From Steromphala cineraria (taxonomy: Eukaryota > Mollusca > Gastropoda > Trochida > Trochidae), in NCBI GenBank assembly GCA_916613615.1, contig OU744737.1, positions 1,260,001 through 1,324,000 of the forward strand: a DNA stretch of 64,000 nucleotides. The letters are read 5' to 3'. Below, piece after piece: positions 42,845-55,400 of this stretch (positions are counted from its first letter, which is position 1; every line of letters starts with the position of its first letter). Below the pieces are notes generated by a model. The model did not search any database. It was given only the letters and a program-made list of their open reading frames with translations, and was not told the DNA's origin. Made by a program: the position numbers and the translations under genes.

Positions 42845-45128
42845 AGAAATGAGTGACAGAACATGTGATATCTGTCTTTTGCTTAGACTTAAACAAAAGT
42901 TAAAGACGTCTGAGACGCCCACTTAAAATATTCAATCCTTGGCATTGCAGTATTAGGAGGAATTTTTTCAGATTTAAGAGTTTCTAGACATAGGTATTGT
43001 ATCCAACCAGCATATTTTACACTTAAAGTGTCAGAAATGAGTAACTGAACATGTGATTTCTGTCTTTTGCTAAGAATCAACTCAAAATTGAAGACGTCTG
43101 AAACATGCCCTCATGAAATGCTCAATCCTTGGTATTGCAGTATTAGGAGGATGTTTTTTCAGGTTCAAGAGTTTCTAGATATAGGTATTGTATCCAACCA
43201 GCATATTTTTCATCTAAACTGTCAGAAATGAGTGACTGAACATGTGATATCTGTCTTTTGCTAAGAATCAAACGAAAATTAAAGACGTCTGAGACACGCC
43301 CACTTAAAATAGTCAATCCTTGGCATTGCAGTATTAGGAGGAAAGTTTTTCCGTTTTAAGAGTTTCTAGACATGGATATTGTATCCAACCAGCATAATTT
43401 ACATCTAAAGTGTTAGAAATGAGTGACAGAACATGTGATATCTGTCTTTTGCTTAGACTTAAACGAAAGTTAAAGACGTCTGAGACACGCCCACTTAAAA
43501 TAGTCAATCCTTGGCATTGCAGTATTAGGAAGAATTTTTTTCAGATTTAAGAGTTTCGAGACATGGCTATTGTATCCAACCAGCATATTTTACACTTAAA
43601 GTGTCAGAAAAGAGTAACTGAACATGTGATATCTGTCTTTTGCTAAGAATCAACTCAAAATTAAAGACGTCTGAGACATGCCCTCATGAAACACTCAATC
43701 CTTGGTATTGCAGTATTAGGAGGATGTTTTTTCATATTCAGGAGTTTCTAGACATGGATGTTGTAACTAACCAATATATTTTACTTCTAAATTGTAAGAA
43801 ATGAGTGACTTAACATGTGATATCTGGCTTTGCTAAGAATCAAATTAACATTAAAGATGTCTGAGACACGCCCATTTAAAATAGTCTATCCTTGGCATTG
43901 CAGTATTAGGAGGAAAATTTTTCCGTTTTAAGAGTTTCTAGACATGGATATTGTATCCAACCAGCATATTTTACATCTAAAGTGATAGAAATGAGTGACA
44001 GAACATGTGATATCTGTCTTTTGCTTAGACTTAAACAAAAGTTAAAGACGTCTGAGACGCCCACTTAAAATATTCAATCCTTGGCATTGCAGTATTAGGA
44101 GGAATTTTTTCAGATTTAAGAGTTTCTAGACATAGGTATTGTATCCAACCAGCATATTTTACACTTAAAGTGTCAGAAATGAGTAACTGAACATGTGATT
44201 TCTGTCTTTTGCTAAGAATCAACTCAAAATTGAAGACGTCTGAAACATGCCCTCATGAAATGCTCAATCCTTGGTATTGCAGTATTAGGAGGATGTTTTT
44301 TCAGGTTCAAGAGTTTCTAGATATAGGTATTGTATCCAACCAGCATATTTTTCATCTAAACTGTCAGAAATGAGTGACTGAACATGTGATATCTGTCTTT
44401 TGCTAAGAATCAAACGAAAATTAAAGACGTCTGAGACACGCCCACTTAAAATAGTCAATCCTTGGCATTGCAGTATTAGGAGGAAAGTTTTTCCGTTTTA
44501 AGAGTTTCGAGACATGGATATTGTATCCAACCAGCATAATTTACATCTAAAGTGTTAGAAATGAGTGACAGAACATGTGATATCTGTCTTTTGCTTAGAC
44601 TTAAACGAAAGTTAAAGACGTCTGAGACACGCCCACTTAAAATAGTCAATCCTTGGCATTGCAGTATTAGGAAGAATTTTTTTCAGATTTAAGAGTTTCG
44701 AGACATGGCTATTGTATCCAACCAGCATATTTTACACTTAAAGTGTCAGAAAAGAGTAACTGAACATGTGATATCTGTCTTTTGCTAAGAATCAACTCAA
44801 AATTAAAGACGTCTGAGACATGCCCTCATGAAACACTCAATCCTTGGTATTGCAGTATTAGGAGGATGTTTTTTCATATTCAGGAGTTTCTAGACATGGA
44901 TGTTGTAACTAACCAATATATTTTACATCTAAATTGTAAGAAATGAGTGACTTAACATGTGATATCTGGCTTTGCTAAGAATCAAATTAACATTAAAGAT
45001 GTCTGAGACACGCCCATTTAAAATAGTCTATCCTTGGCATTGCAGTATTAGGAGGAAAGTTTTTCCGTTTTAAGAGTTTCTAGACATGGATATTGTATCC
45101 AACCAGCATATTTTACATCTAAAGTGTT
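42845..45128. repeat. Two copies of a six-monomer higher-order repeat (1,142 bp)
   Basis: The order I-E-F-J-B-H repeats at 42,845-43,986 and 43,987-45,128, with I markers at 42889, 44031 and 45173. The chimeric J monomer replaces the usual G-A pair of the seven-mer, so the unit is one monomer shorter. A related 1,142-bp step occurs between 27,373 and 28,515, but with an ordinary A monomer. Confidence 0.85.
43430..43611. repeat. Type J chimeric monomer (A left part, I right part), representative copy
   Basis: The unit has the left part of A (TTAAACGAAAG, TTTCGAGACATGGCTATTG) and then switches within TATCCAA to the right part of I (CCAGCATATTTTACACTTAA). It also carries the private variants TTAGGAAGAATTTT and AGAAAAGAGTAAC. 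Other copies lie near 26,810-27,000, 30,360-30,550, 32,220-32,410, 39,795-39,985, 41,520-41,710 and 44,570-44,755. Sharing of AGGAAGAA argues for one recombination event followed by spread. Edges are approximate. Confidence 0.8.
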
Positions 45129-48100
45129 AGAAATGAGTGACAGAACATGTGATATCTGTCTTTTGCTTAGAATTAAACAAAAGTTAAAGACGTCTGAGAC
45201 GCCCACTTAAAATATTCAATCCTTGGCATTGCAGTATTAGGAGGATTTTTTTCAGATTTAAGAGTTTCTAGACATAGGTATTGTATCCAACCAGCATATT
45301 TTACACTTAAAGTGTCAGAAATGAGTAACTGAACATGTGATTTCTGTCTTTTGCTAAGAATCAACTCAAAATTGAAGACGTCTGAAACATGCCCTCATGA
45401 AATGCTCAATCCTTGGTATTGCAGTATTAGGAGGATGTTTTTTCAGGTTCAAGAGTTTCTAGATATAGGTATTGTATCCAACCAGCATATTTTTTATCTA
45501 AACTGTAAGAAATGAGTGACTGAACATGTGATATCTGTCTTTTGCTAAGAATCAAACGAAAATTAAAGACGTCTGAGACACGCCCACTTAAAATAGTCAA
45601 TCCTTGGCATTGCAGTATTAGGAGGAAAGTTTTTCCGTTTTAAGAGTTTCGAGACATGGATATTGTATCCAACCAGCATAATTTACATCTAAAGTGTTAG
45701 AAATGAGTGACAGAACATGTGATATCTGTCTTTTGCTAAGAATCAACTCAAATATAAAGACGTCTGAGACACGCCCACTAAAAATAGTCAATCCTTGGCA
45801 TTGCAGTATTAGGAGGAAAGTTTTTCCGTTTTAGGAGTTTCGAGACATGGATATTGTATCCAACCAGCATATTTTACATCTAAAGTGTTAGAAATGAGTG
45901 ACAGAACATGTGATATCTGTCTTTTGCTTAGACTTAAACGAAAGTTAAAGACGTCTGAGACACGCCCACTTAAAATAGTCAATCCTTGGCATTGCAGTAT
46001 TAGGAGGAATTTTTTTCAGATTTAAGAGTTTCGAGACATGGCTATTGTATCCAATCAGAATATTGTACACTTAAGGTGTCAGAAATGAGTGACTGAACAT
46101 GTGATTTCTGTCTTTTGCTAAGAATCAACTCAAAATTAAAGACGTCTGAGACATGCCCTCATGAAACACTCAATCCTTGGTATTGCAGTATTAGGAGGAT
46201 GTTTTTTTCATATTCAGGAGTTTCTAGACATGGATGTTGTAACTAACCAATATATTTTACATCTAAATTGTAAGAAATGAGTGACTTAACATGTGATATC
46301 TGGCTTTGCTAAGAATCAAATTAACATTAAAGATGTCTGAGACACGCCCATTTAAAATAGTCTATCCTTGGCATTGCAGTATTAGGAGGAAAATTTTTCC
46401 GTTTTAAGAGTTTCTAGACATGGATATTGTATCCAACCAGCATATTTTACATCTAAAGTGATAGAAATGAGTGACAGAACATGTGATATCTGTCTTTTGC
46501 TTAGACTTAAACAAAAGTTAAAGACGTCTGAGACACCCACTTAAAATATTCAATCCTTGGCATTGCAGTATTAGGAGGATTTTTTTCAGATTTAAGAGTT
46601 TCTAGACATAGGTATTGTATCCAACCAGCATATTTTACACTTAAAGTGTCAGAAATGAGTAACTGAACATGTGATTTCTGTCTTTTGCTAAGAATCAACT
46701 CAAAATTTAAGACGTCTGAAACATGCCCTCATGAAATGCTCAATCCTTGGTATTGCAGTATTAGGAGGATGTTTTTTCAGGTTCAAGAGTTTCTAGATAT
46801 AGGTATTGTATCCAACCAGCATATTTTTCATCTAAACTGTAAGAAATGAGTGACTGAACATGTGATATCTGTCTTTTGCTAAGAATCAAACGAAAATTAA
46901 AGACGTCTGAGACACGCCCACTTAAAATAGTCAATCCTTGGCATTGCAGTATTAGGAGGAAAGTTTTTCCGTTTTAAGAGTTTCGAGACATGGATATTGT
47001 ATCCAACCAGCATAATTTACATCTAAAGTGTTAGAAATGAGTGACAGAACATGTGATATCTGTCTTTTGCTAAGAATCAACTCAAAATTAAAGACGTCTG
47101 AGACACGCCCACTAAAAATAGTCAATCCTTGGCATTGCAGTATTAGGAGGAAAGTTTTTCCGTTTTAGGAGTTTCGAGACATGGATATTGTATCCAACCA
47201 GCATATTTTACATCTAAAGTGTTAGAAATGAGTGACAGAACATGTGATATCTGTCTTTTGCTTAGAATTAAACAAAAGTTAAAGACGTCTGAGACGCCCA
47301 CTTAAAATATTCAATCCTTGGCATTGCAGTATTAGGAGGAATTTTTTCAGATTTAAGAGTTTCTAGACATAGGTATTGTATCCAACCAGCATATTTTACA
47401 CTTAAAGTGTCAGAAATGAGTAACTGAACATGTGATTTCTGTCTTTTGCTAAGAATCAACTCAAAATTGAAGACGTCTGAAACATGCCCTCATGAAATGC
47501 TCAATCCTTGGTATTGCAGTATTAGGAGGATGTTTTTTCAGGTTCAAGAGTTTCTAGATATAGGTATTGTATCAAACCAGCATATTTTTCATCTAAACTG
47601 TAAGAAATGAGTGACTGAACATGTGATATCTGTCTTTTGCTAAGAATCAAACGAAAATTAAAGACGTCTGAGACACGCCCACTTAAAATAGTCAATCCTT
47701 GGCATTGCAGTATTAGGAGGAAAGTTTTTCCGTTTTAAGAGTTTCGAGACATGGATATTGTATCCAACCAGCATAATTTACATCTAAAGTGTTAGAAATG
47801 AGTGACAGAACATGTGATATCTGTCTTTTGCTAAGAATCAACTCAAAATTAAAGACGTCTGAGACACGCCCACTAAAAATAGTCAATCCTTGGCATTGCA
47901 GTATTAGGAGGAAAGTTTTTCCGTTTTAGGAGTTTCGAGACATGGATATTGTATCCAACCAGCATAATTTACATCTAAAGTGTTAGAAATGAGTGACAGA
48001 ACATGTGATATCTGTCTTTTGCTAAGAATCAACTCAAAATTAAAGACGTCTGAGACACGCCCACTAAAAATAGTCAATCCTTGGCATTGCAGTATTAGGA

Positions 48101-48749
48101 GGAAAGTTTTTCCGTTTTAGGAGTTTCGAGACATGGATATTGTATCCAACCAGCATATTTTACATCTAAAGTGTTAGAAATGAGTTACAGAACATGTGAT
48201 ATCTGTCTTTTGCTTAGACTTAAACGAAAGTTAAAGACGTCTGAGACACGCCCACTTAAAATAGTCAATCCTTGGCAATGCAGTATTAGGAGGAATTTTT
48301 TTCAGATTTAAGAGTTTCGAGACATGGCTATTGTATCCAATCAGAATATTGTACACTTAAGGTGTCAGAAATGAGTGACTGAACATGTGATTTCTGTCTT
48401 TTGCTAAGAATCAACTCAAAATTAAAGACGTCTGAGACATGCCCTCATGAAACACTCAATCCTTGGTATTGCAGTATTAGGAGGATGTTTTTTCATATTC
48501 AGGAGTTTCTAGACATGGATGTTGTAACTAACCAATATATTTTACATCTAAATTGTAAGAAATGAGTGACTTAACATGTGATATCTGGCTTTGCTAAGAA
48601 TCAAATTAACATTAAAGATGTCTGAGACACGCCCATTTAAAATAGTCTATCCTTGGCATTGCAGTATTAGGAGGAAAATTTTTCCGTTTTAAGAGTTTCT
48701 AGACATGGATATTGTATCCAACCAGCATATTTTACATCTAAAGTGTTAG

Positions 48750-49618
48750 AAATGAGTGTCAGAACATGTGATATCTGTCTTTTGTTTAGACTTAAACGAA
48801 AGTTAAAGACGTCTGAGACACGCCCACTTAAAATAGTCAATCCTTGGCATTGCAGTATTAGGAGGAAAGTTTTTCCGTTTTAAGAGTTTCTAGACATGGA
48901 TATTGTATCCAACCAGCATATTTACATCTAAAGTGTTAGAAATGAGTGACAGAACATGTGATATCTGTCTTTTGTTTAGACTTAAACGAAAGTTAAAAAC
49001 GTCTGAGACACGCCCACTTAAAATAGTCAATCCTTGGCATTGCAGTATTAGGAGGAAAGTTTTTCCGTTTTAAGAGTTTCTAGACATGGATATTGTATCC
49101 AACCAGCATATTTTACATCTAAAGTGTTAGAAATGAGTGACAGAACATGTGATATCTGTATTTTGCTAAGAATCAAACGAAAATTAAAGACGTCTGAGAC
49201 ACGCCCACTTAAAATAGTCAATCCTTGGCATTGCAGTATTAGGAGGAAAGTTTTTCCGTTTTAAGAGTTTCTAGACATGGATATTGTATCCAACTAGCAT
49301 ATTTTACATCTAAAGTGTTAGAAATGAGTGACTGAACATGTGATATCTGTCTTTTGCTAAGAATCAAACGAAAATTAAAGACGTCTGAGACACGCCCACT
49401 TAAAATAATCAATCCTTGGCATTGCAGTATTAGGAGGAAGTTTTTTAAGATTCAAGAGTTTCCAGACATGAATGTTGTAGCGAATCAATATATTTTACAT
49501 CTAAACTGTAAAAAATGAGTGACTTAACATGTGATATCTGTCTTTTGCTAAAAATAAAATTAAAATTAAAGATGTCTGGGACACGCCCACTTAAAATAGT
49601 CAATCCTTAGTATTACAT
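48750..49618. repeat. Divergent right-edge monomers of satellite 1
   Basis: The higher-order pattern ends here. Two consecutive D-type units (TTTTGTTTAGACTTAAAC) are followed by two F-like units, then by units with many private changes, for example CCAGACATGAATGTTGTAG near 49,461, GCTAAAAATAAAATTAAAA near 49,546 and CCTTAGTATTAC near 49,603. The last unit stops in mid-monomer. Divergence rising toward an edge is the usual outcome when exchange homogenises the interior of an array but not its border. Confidence 0.88.
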
Positions 49619-49640
49619 TATGAGTGAAAGATGAAAAAAC
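49600..49640. other. Junction between satellite 1 and satellite 2
   Basis: Satellite 1 text ends as TAGTATTACATTAT (compare TGGTATTGCAGTATTAGG inside the array), and satellite 2 begins with GAGTGAAAGATGAAAAAACG at about 49,620. The string GAGTGA occurs at the unit start of satellite 1 and also in satellite 2 (CTGGAGTGAAAGATG), so the break lies at short microhomology. The first satellite 2 unit is about 91 bp long instead of 146 because TTTTTACGG runs directly into TCACCAAACC, dropping the TGACCTCATTTGGGG segment. There is no spacer or mobile element between the arrays. Confidence 0.85.
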
Positions 49641-50047
49641 GTTTTTACGGTCACCAAACCTTAAATTAACAGACAGACAACATTTCAGCTCTCTAGACCT
49701 TTTGGACCTGGAGTGAAAGATGAAAAAAAAGTTCTTAAGGTTTTTGACTGTTGTGACCTCATTTGGGGTCAAGGGGTCACTAAACCTACAATTTAGATTC
49801 ATCATTGGCCAAGGAATCTACAGACAACATTTCAACTCTCTAGGCCTTTCTCACCTGGAGTGAAAGATGAAAAAACATTTTTACGGTTTTTGACCAGTGT
49901 AACCCCATTTGGGGTCAAGGGGTCACCAAACCTAAAACTTAGTCTCCTCGTTGTCCAAGGAGTCCACACACAACATTTCAGCTCTCTAGACCTTTTGGAC
50001 CTTGAGAGAAAGATGAAAACACGTTTTTAGGGTTTTTGATTCCTGTG

Positions 50048-50081
50048 ACCTCATTTGGGGTCAAGGGGTCACCAAACCTAC
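50048..50081. promoter_or_regulatory. Nuclear-receptor-like half-site cluster, representative of one per satellite 2 monomer
   Basis: The block TGACCTCATTTGGGGTCA followed by AGGGGTCACC holds TGACCT and GGGTCA facing away from each other with a 6-bp spacer (everted, ER6-like), then a second GGGTCA two bases further on (DR2-like). AGGTCA-type hexamers are the known half-sites of nuclear hormone receptors. The block recurs in most units, often with one base changed (TTTGGAGTCA, TTTGTGGTCA). That it is bound by any protein is inference only; similar motifs may simply be part of the repeat's ancestry. Confidence 0.3.
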
Positions 50082-52473
50082 AATTTTGATTCATCATTGG
50101 CCAAGGAGTCTACAGACAACATTTCAACTCTCTAGGCCTTTCTCACCTGGAGTGAAAGATGAAAAAACATTTTTACGGTTTTTGACCATTGTAACCCCAT
50201 TTGGGGTCAAGGGGTCACCAAACCTAAAACTTAGTCTCCTCGTTGTCCAAGGAGTCCACACACAACATTTCAGCTCTCTAGACCTTTTGGACCTGGAGAG
50301 AAAGATGACAATACGATTTTAAGGTTTTTGACCCCTGTGACCTCATTTGGAGTCAAGGGGTCACCAAACCTACAATATAAAACCTCATTGGCCAAGGAGT
50401 TTTAAAACATCTTTTCAGCTCTCTAGACCTTTTGGACCTGGAGTGAAAGATGAAAAAAAGTTTTTACAGTTTTTGATCCCTGTGACCTCATTTGGGGTCA
50501 AGGGATCACAAAACCTTCAATTTTGATTCATCATTGGCCAAGGAGTCTACAGACAACTTTTCAGCTCTTTAGACCTTTTGGACCTGGAGAGAAAGATGAA
50601 AATACGAGTTCTAAGGTTTTGACCCCTGTGACCTCATTTGGGGTCAAGGGGTCACCAAACCTACAATATAAATACCTCATTGGCCAAGGAGTTTTAAAAC
50701 ATCTTTTCAGCCCTCTAGACCTTTTGGGCCTGGATGGAAAGATGAAAAAACGTTTTTACGGTTTTGATCCCTGTGACCTCATTTGGAGTCAAATGGTCAC
50801 CAAACCTACAATAAAAATACCTCATTGGCCAAGGAGCTTTAAAACATCTTTTCAGCTCTCCAGACCTTTTGGATCTTGGGTGAAAGATGAAAAAACGTTT
50901 TTACAGTTTTTGAACCCTGTGACCTCATTTGGGGTCAAGGGGTCACCAAACTTACAATTTTGATTCATCATTGGCCAAGGAGTCTACAGACAACTTTTCA
51001 GCCCTCTTGAAGTTTTGGACATGGAGAGGAAGATGAAAATACGATTTTTAAGGTTTTGACCCTTGTGAGCTCATTTGTGGTCAAGAGGTCACCAAACCTA
51101 CAATTTTGATTCATCTTTGGCCAAGGAGTCTACAGACATCTTTTCAGCTCTATAGACCTTTTGGACCTGGAGAGAAAGATGAAAATGCGATTTTTAAGGT
51201 TTTGATCCCTGTGACCTCATTTGGGGTCAAGGGGTCACCAAACCTACAATTTTGATTCATCTTTGGCCAAGGAGTCTACAGACAACTTTTCAGCTCTATA
51301 GACCTTTTGGACCTGGAGAGAAACATGAAATTGCGATTTTTAAGGTTTTGATCCCTGTGACCTCATTTGGGGTCAAGGGGTCACCAAACCTACAATTTTG
51401 ATTCATCTTTGGCCAAGGAGTCTACAGACAACTTTTCAGCTCTATAGACCTTTTGGACCTGGAGAGAAAGATGAAAATGCGATTTTTAAGGTTTTGATCC
51501 CTGTGACCTCATTTGGGGTCAAGGGGTCACCAAACCTACAATTTAGACTCATCATTGGTCAAGGAGTATACAGACAACTTTTCAGCCCTCTTAAAGTATT
51601 GGACCTGGAGAGGAAGATGAAAATACGATTTTTAAGGTTTTGACCCTTGTGACCTCATTTGTGGTCAAGAGGTCATCAAACCTACAATATAAATACCTCA
51701 TTGGCCAAGGAGTTTTAAAACATCTTTTCAGCTATCAAGACCTTTTTGACCTGGAGTGAAAGATGAAAAAACGTTTTTACAGTTTTTGATCCCTGTGACC
51801 TCATTTGGGGCCAAGGGGTCACCAAACCTACAATTGAGATTCATCATTGGCCAAGGAGTCTACAGACAACTTTTCAGCTCTCTAGACCTTTTTGACCTGG
51901 AGAGAAAGATGACAATACGATTTTAAGGTTTTTGACCCCTGTGACCTCATTTGGAGTCAAAGGGTCACCAAACCTACAATATAAATACCTCATTGGCCAA
52001 GGAGTTTTAAAACATCTTTTCAGCTCTCTAGACCTTTTGGACCTGGAGAGAAAGATGAAAAAACGTTTTTACAGTTTTTGATCCTTGTGACCTCATTTGG
52101 GGTCAAGGGGTCACCAAATCTACAATTTAGATTCATCATTGGTCAATGAGTCTACAGACAACTTTTCAGCCCTCTTGAAGTTTTGGACCTGGAGAGGAAG
52201 ATGAAAATGCGATTTTTAAGGTTTTGATCCCTGTGACCTCATTTGTGGTCAAGGGGTCACCAAACCTACAATTTTGATTCATCTTTGGCCAAGAAGTCTA
52301 CAGACAACTTTTCAGCTCTATAGACCTTTTGGACCTGGAGAGAAAGATGAAAATGCGATTTTTAAGGTTTTGATCCCTGTGACCTCATTTGGGGTCAAGG
52401 GGTCACCAAACCTACAATTTAGATTCATCTTTGGCCAAGGAGTCTACAGACAACTTTTCAGCTCTATAGACCT

Positions 52474-55400
52474 TTTGGACCTGGAGAGAAAGATGAAAAT
52501 GCGATTTTTAAGGTTTTGATCCCTGTGACCTCATTTGGGGTCAAGGGGTCACCAAACCTACAATTTAGACTCATCATTGGTCAAGGAGTATACAGACAAC
52601 TTTTCAGCCCTCTTGAAGTATTGGACCTGGAGAGGAAGATGAAAATACGATTTTTAAGGTTTTGACCCTTGTGACCTCATTTGTGGTCAAGAGGTCATCA
52701 AACCTACAATATAAATACCTCATTGGCAAAGGAGTTTTAAAACATCTTTTCAGCTTATCAAGACCTTTTGGACCTGGAGTGAAAGATGAAAAAACGTTTT
52801 TACAGTTTTTGATCCCTGTGACCTCATTTGGGGCCAAAAGGTCACCAAACCTACAATTGAGATTCATCATTGGCCAAGGAGTCTACAGACAACTTTTCAA
52901 CTCTCTAGACCTTTTTGACCTGGAGAGAAAGATGACAATACGATTTTAAGGTTTTTGACCACTGTGACCTCATTTGGAGTCAAAGGGTCACCAAACCTAC
53001 AATATAAATACCTCATTGGCCAAGGAGTTTTAAAACATCTTTTCAGCTCTCTAGACCTTTTGGACCTGGAGAGAAAGATGAAAAAACGTTTTTACAGTTT
53101 TTGATCCTTGTGACCTCATTTGGGGTCAAGGGGTCACCAAATCTACAATTTAGATTCATCATTGGTCAATGAGTCTACAGACAACTTTTCAGCCCTCTTG
53201 AAGTTTTGGACCTGGAGAGGAAGATGAAAATGCGATTTTTAAGGTTTTGATCCCTGTGACCTCATTTGTGGTCAAGGGGTCACCAAACCTACAATTTTGA
53301 TTTATCTTTGGCCAAGGAGTCTACAGACAACTTTTCAGCTCTATAGACCTTTTGGACCTGGAGAGAAAGATGAAAATGCGATTTTTAAGGTTTTGATCCC
53401 TGTGACCTCATTTGGGGTCAAGGGGTCACCAAACCTACAATTTTGATGCATCTTTGGCCAAGGAGTCTACAGACAACTTTTCAGCTCTATAGACCTTTTG
53501 GACCTGGAGAGAAAGATGAAAATGCGATGTTTAAGGTTTTGATCCCTGTGACCTCATTTGGGGTCAAGGGGTCACCAAACCTACAATTTAGACTCATCAT
53601 TGGTCAAGGAGTATACAGACAACTTTTCAGCCCTCTTGAAGTATTGGACCTGGAGAGGAAGATGAAAATACGATTTTTAAGGTTTTGACCCTTGTGACCT
53701 CATTTGTGGTCAAGAGGTCATCAAACCTACAATATAAATACCTCATTGGCAAAGGAGTTTTAAAACATCTTTCCAGCTATCAAGATCTTTTGGACCTGGA
53801 GTGAAAGATGAAAATTTTTTTTTACAGTTTTTGATCCCTGTGACCTCATTTGGGGCCAAGGGGTCACCAAACCTACAATTGAGATTCATCATTGGCCAAG
53901 GAGTCTACAGACAACTTTTCAGCTCTCTAGACCTTTTTGACCTGGAGAGAAAGATGACAATACGATTTTAAGGTTGTTGACCCCTGTGACCTCATTTGGA
54001 GTCAAAGGGTCACCAAACCTACAATATAAATACCTCATTGGCCAAGGAGTTTTAAAACATCTTTTCAGCTCTCTAGACCTTTTGGACCTGGAGAGAAAGA
54101 TGAAAAAACGTTTTTACAGTTTTTGATCCCTGTGACCTCATTTGGGGTCAAGAGGTCACCAAACCTACAATTTAAATTCATCATTGGCCAAGGAGTCTAC
54201 AGACATCTTTTCAGCCCTCTAGACCTTTTGACCTGGAGAGAAAGATGAAAATGCGATTTTTAAGGTTTTGATCCCTGTGACCTCATTTGGGGTCAAGGGG
54301 TCACCAAACCTACAATTTAGACTCATCATTGGTCAAGGAGTATACAGACAACTTTTCAGCCCTCTTGAAGTATTGGACCTGGAGAGGAAGATGAAAATAC
54401 GATTTTTAAGGTTTTGACCCTTGTGACCTCATTTGTGGTCAAGAGGTCATCAAACCTACAATATAAATACCTCATTGGCAAAGGAGTTTTAAAACATCTT
54501 TTCAGCTTATCAAGACCTTTTGGACCTGGAGTGAAAGATGAAAAAACGTTTTTACAGTTTTTGATCCCTGTGACCTCATTTGGGGCCAAAAGGTCACCAA
54601 ACCTACAATTGAGATTCATCATTGGCCAAGGAGTCTACAGACAACTTTTCAACTCTCTAGACCTTTTTGACCTGGAGAGAAAGATGACAATACGATTTTA
54701 AGGTTTTTGACCACTGTGACCTCATTTGGAGTCAAAGGGTCACCAAACCTACAATATAAATACCTCATTGGCCAAGGAGTTTTAAAACATCTTTTCAGCT
54801 CTCTAGACCTTTTGGACCTGGAGAGAAAGATGAAAAAACGTTTTTACAGTTTTTGATCCTTGTGACCTCATTTGGGGTCAAGGGGTCACCAAATCTACAA
54901 TTTAGATTCATCATTGGTCAATGAGTCTACAGACAACTTTTCAGCCCTCTTGAAGTTTTGGACCTGGAGAGGAAGATGAAAATGCGATTTTTAAGGTTTT
55001 GATCCCTGTGACCTCATTTGTGGTCAAGGGGTCACCAAACCTACAATTTTGATTCATCTTTGGCCAAGGAGTCTACAGACAACTTTTCAGCTCTATAGAC
55101 CTTTTGGACCTGGAGAGAAAGATGAAAATGCGATTTTTAAGGTTTTGATCCCTGTGACCTCATTTGGGGTCAAGGGGTCACCAAACCTACAATTTTGATG
55201 CATCTTTGGCCAAGGAGTCTACAGACAACTTTTCAGCTCTATAGACCTTTTGGACCTGGAGAGAAAGATGAAAATGCGATGTTTAAGGTTTTGATCCCTG
55301 TGACCTCATTTGGGGTCAAGGGGTCACCAAACCTACAATTTAGACTCATCATTGGTCAAGGAGTATACAGACAACTTTTCAGCCCTCTTGAAGTATTGGA

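Larger units (their letters stand above)
1..49618. repeat. Satellite 1: ~191-bp monomer tandem array with higher-order structure
   Basis: Head-to-tail array of about 191-bp units, all in one orientation, with no other sequence inserted. Using the motif AAATGAGTGA as the unit start, the first units begin at 11, 202, 393, 537 and 728, giving steps of 191, 191, 144 and 191. Conserved blocks in most units are ACATGTGATATCTGTC, AAAGACGTCTGAGACA, AATCCTTGG and GCAGTATTAGGAGGA. Variants sort into types: A (GGCTATTGTATCCAATCAG), B (GTTGTAACTAACCAATA), E (GATATAGGTATTG), F (CATAATTTACATC), G (CCACTAAAAATAGTC), H (TTAACATTAAAGATGTC, 190 bp), I (TTAAACAAAAG, 188 bp), plus C, D and J. The array continues beyond the left edge. 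A centromeric or other heterochromatic location is possible but cannot be read from the sequence. I saw no hammerhead ribozyme core and no CENP-B-like box. Confidence 0.98.

Noticed and set aside
1915..47459. A 63-codon minus-strand open frame repeated more than twenty times with almost identical sequence
   Set aside because: It spans the boundary of I and E monomers and is identical only because the DNA is homogenised. It starts and stops at arbitrary monomer positions and has no domain.
1..49618. CRISPR-like array
   Set aside because: The regular 191-bp period is continuous repeat with no unique spacers, and the context is eukaryotic.
1..49618. CENP-B box or telomere repeat in satellite 1
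   Set aside because: No TTCG-N4-A-N2-CGGG arrangement is visible, and TTAGGAGG is not a telomeric TTAGGG run.
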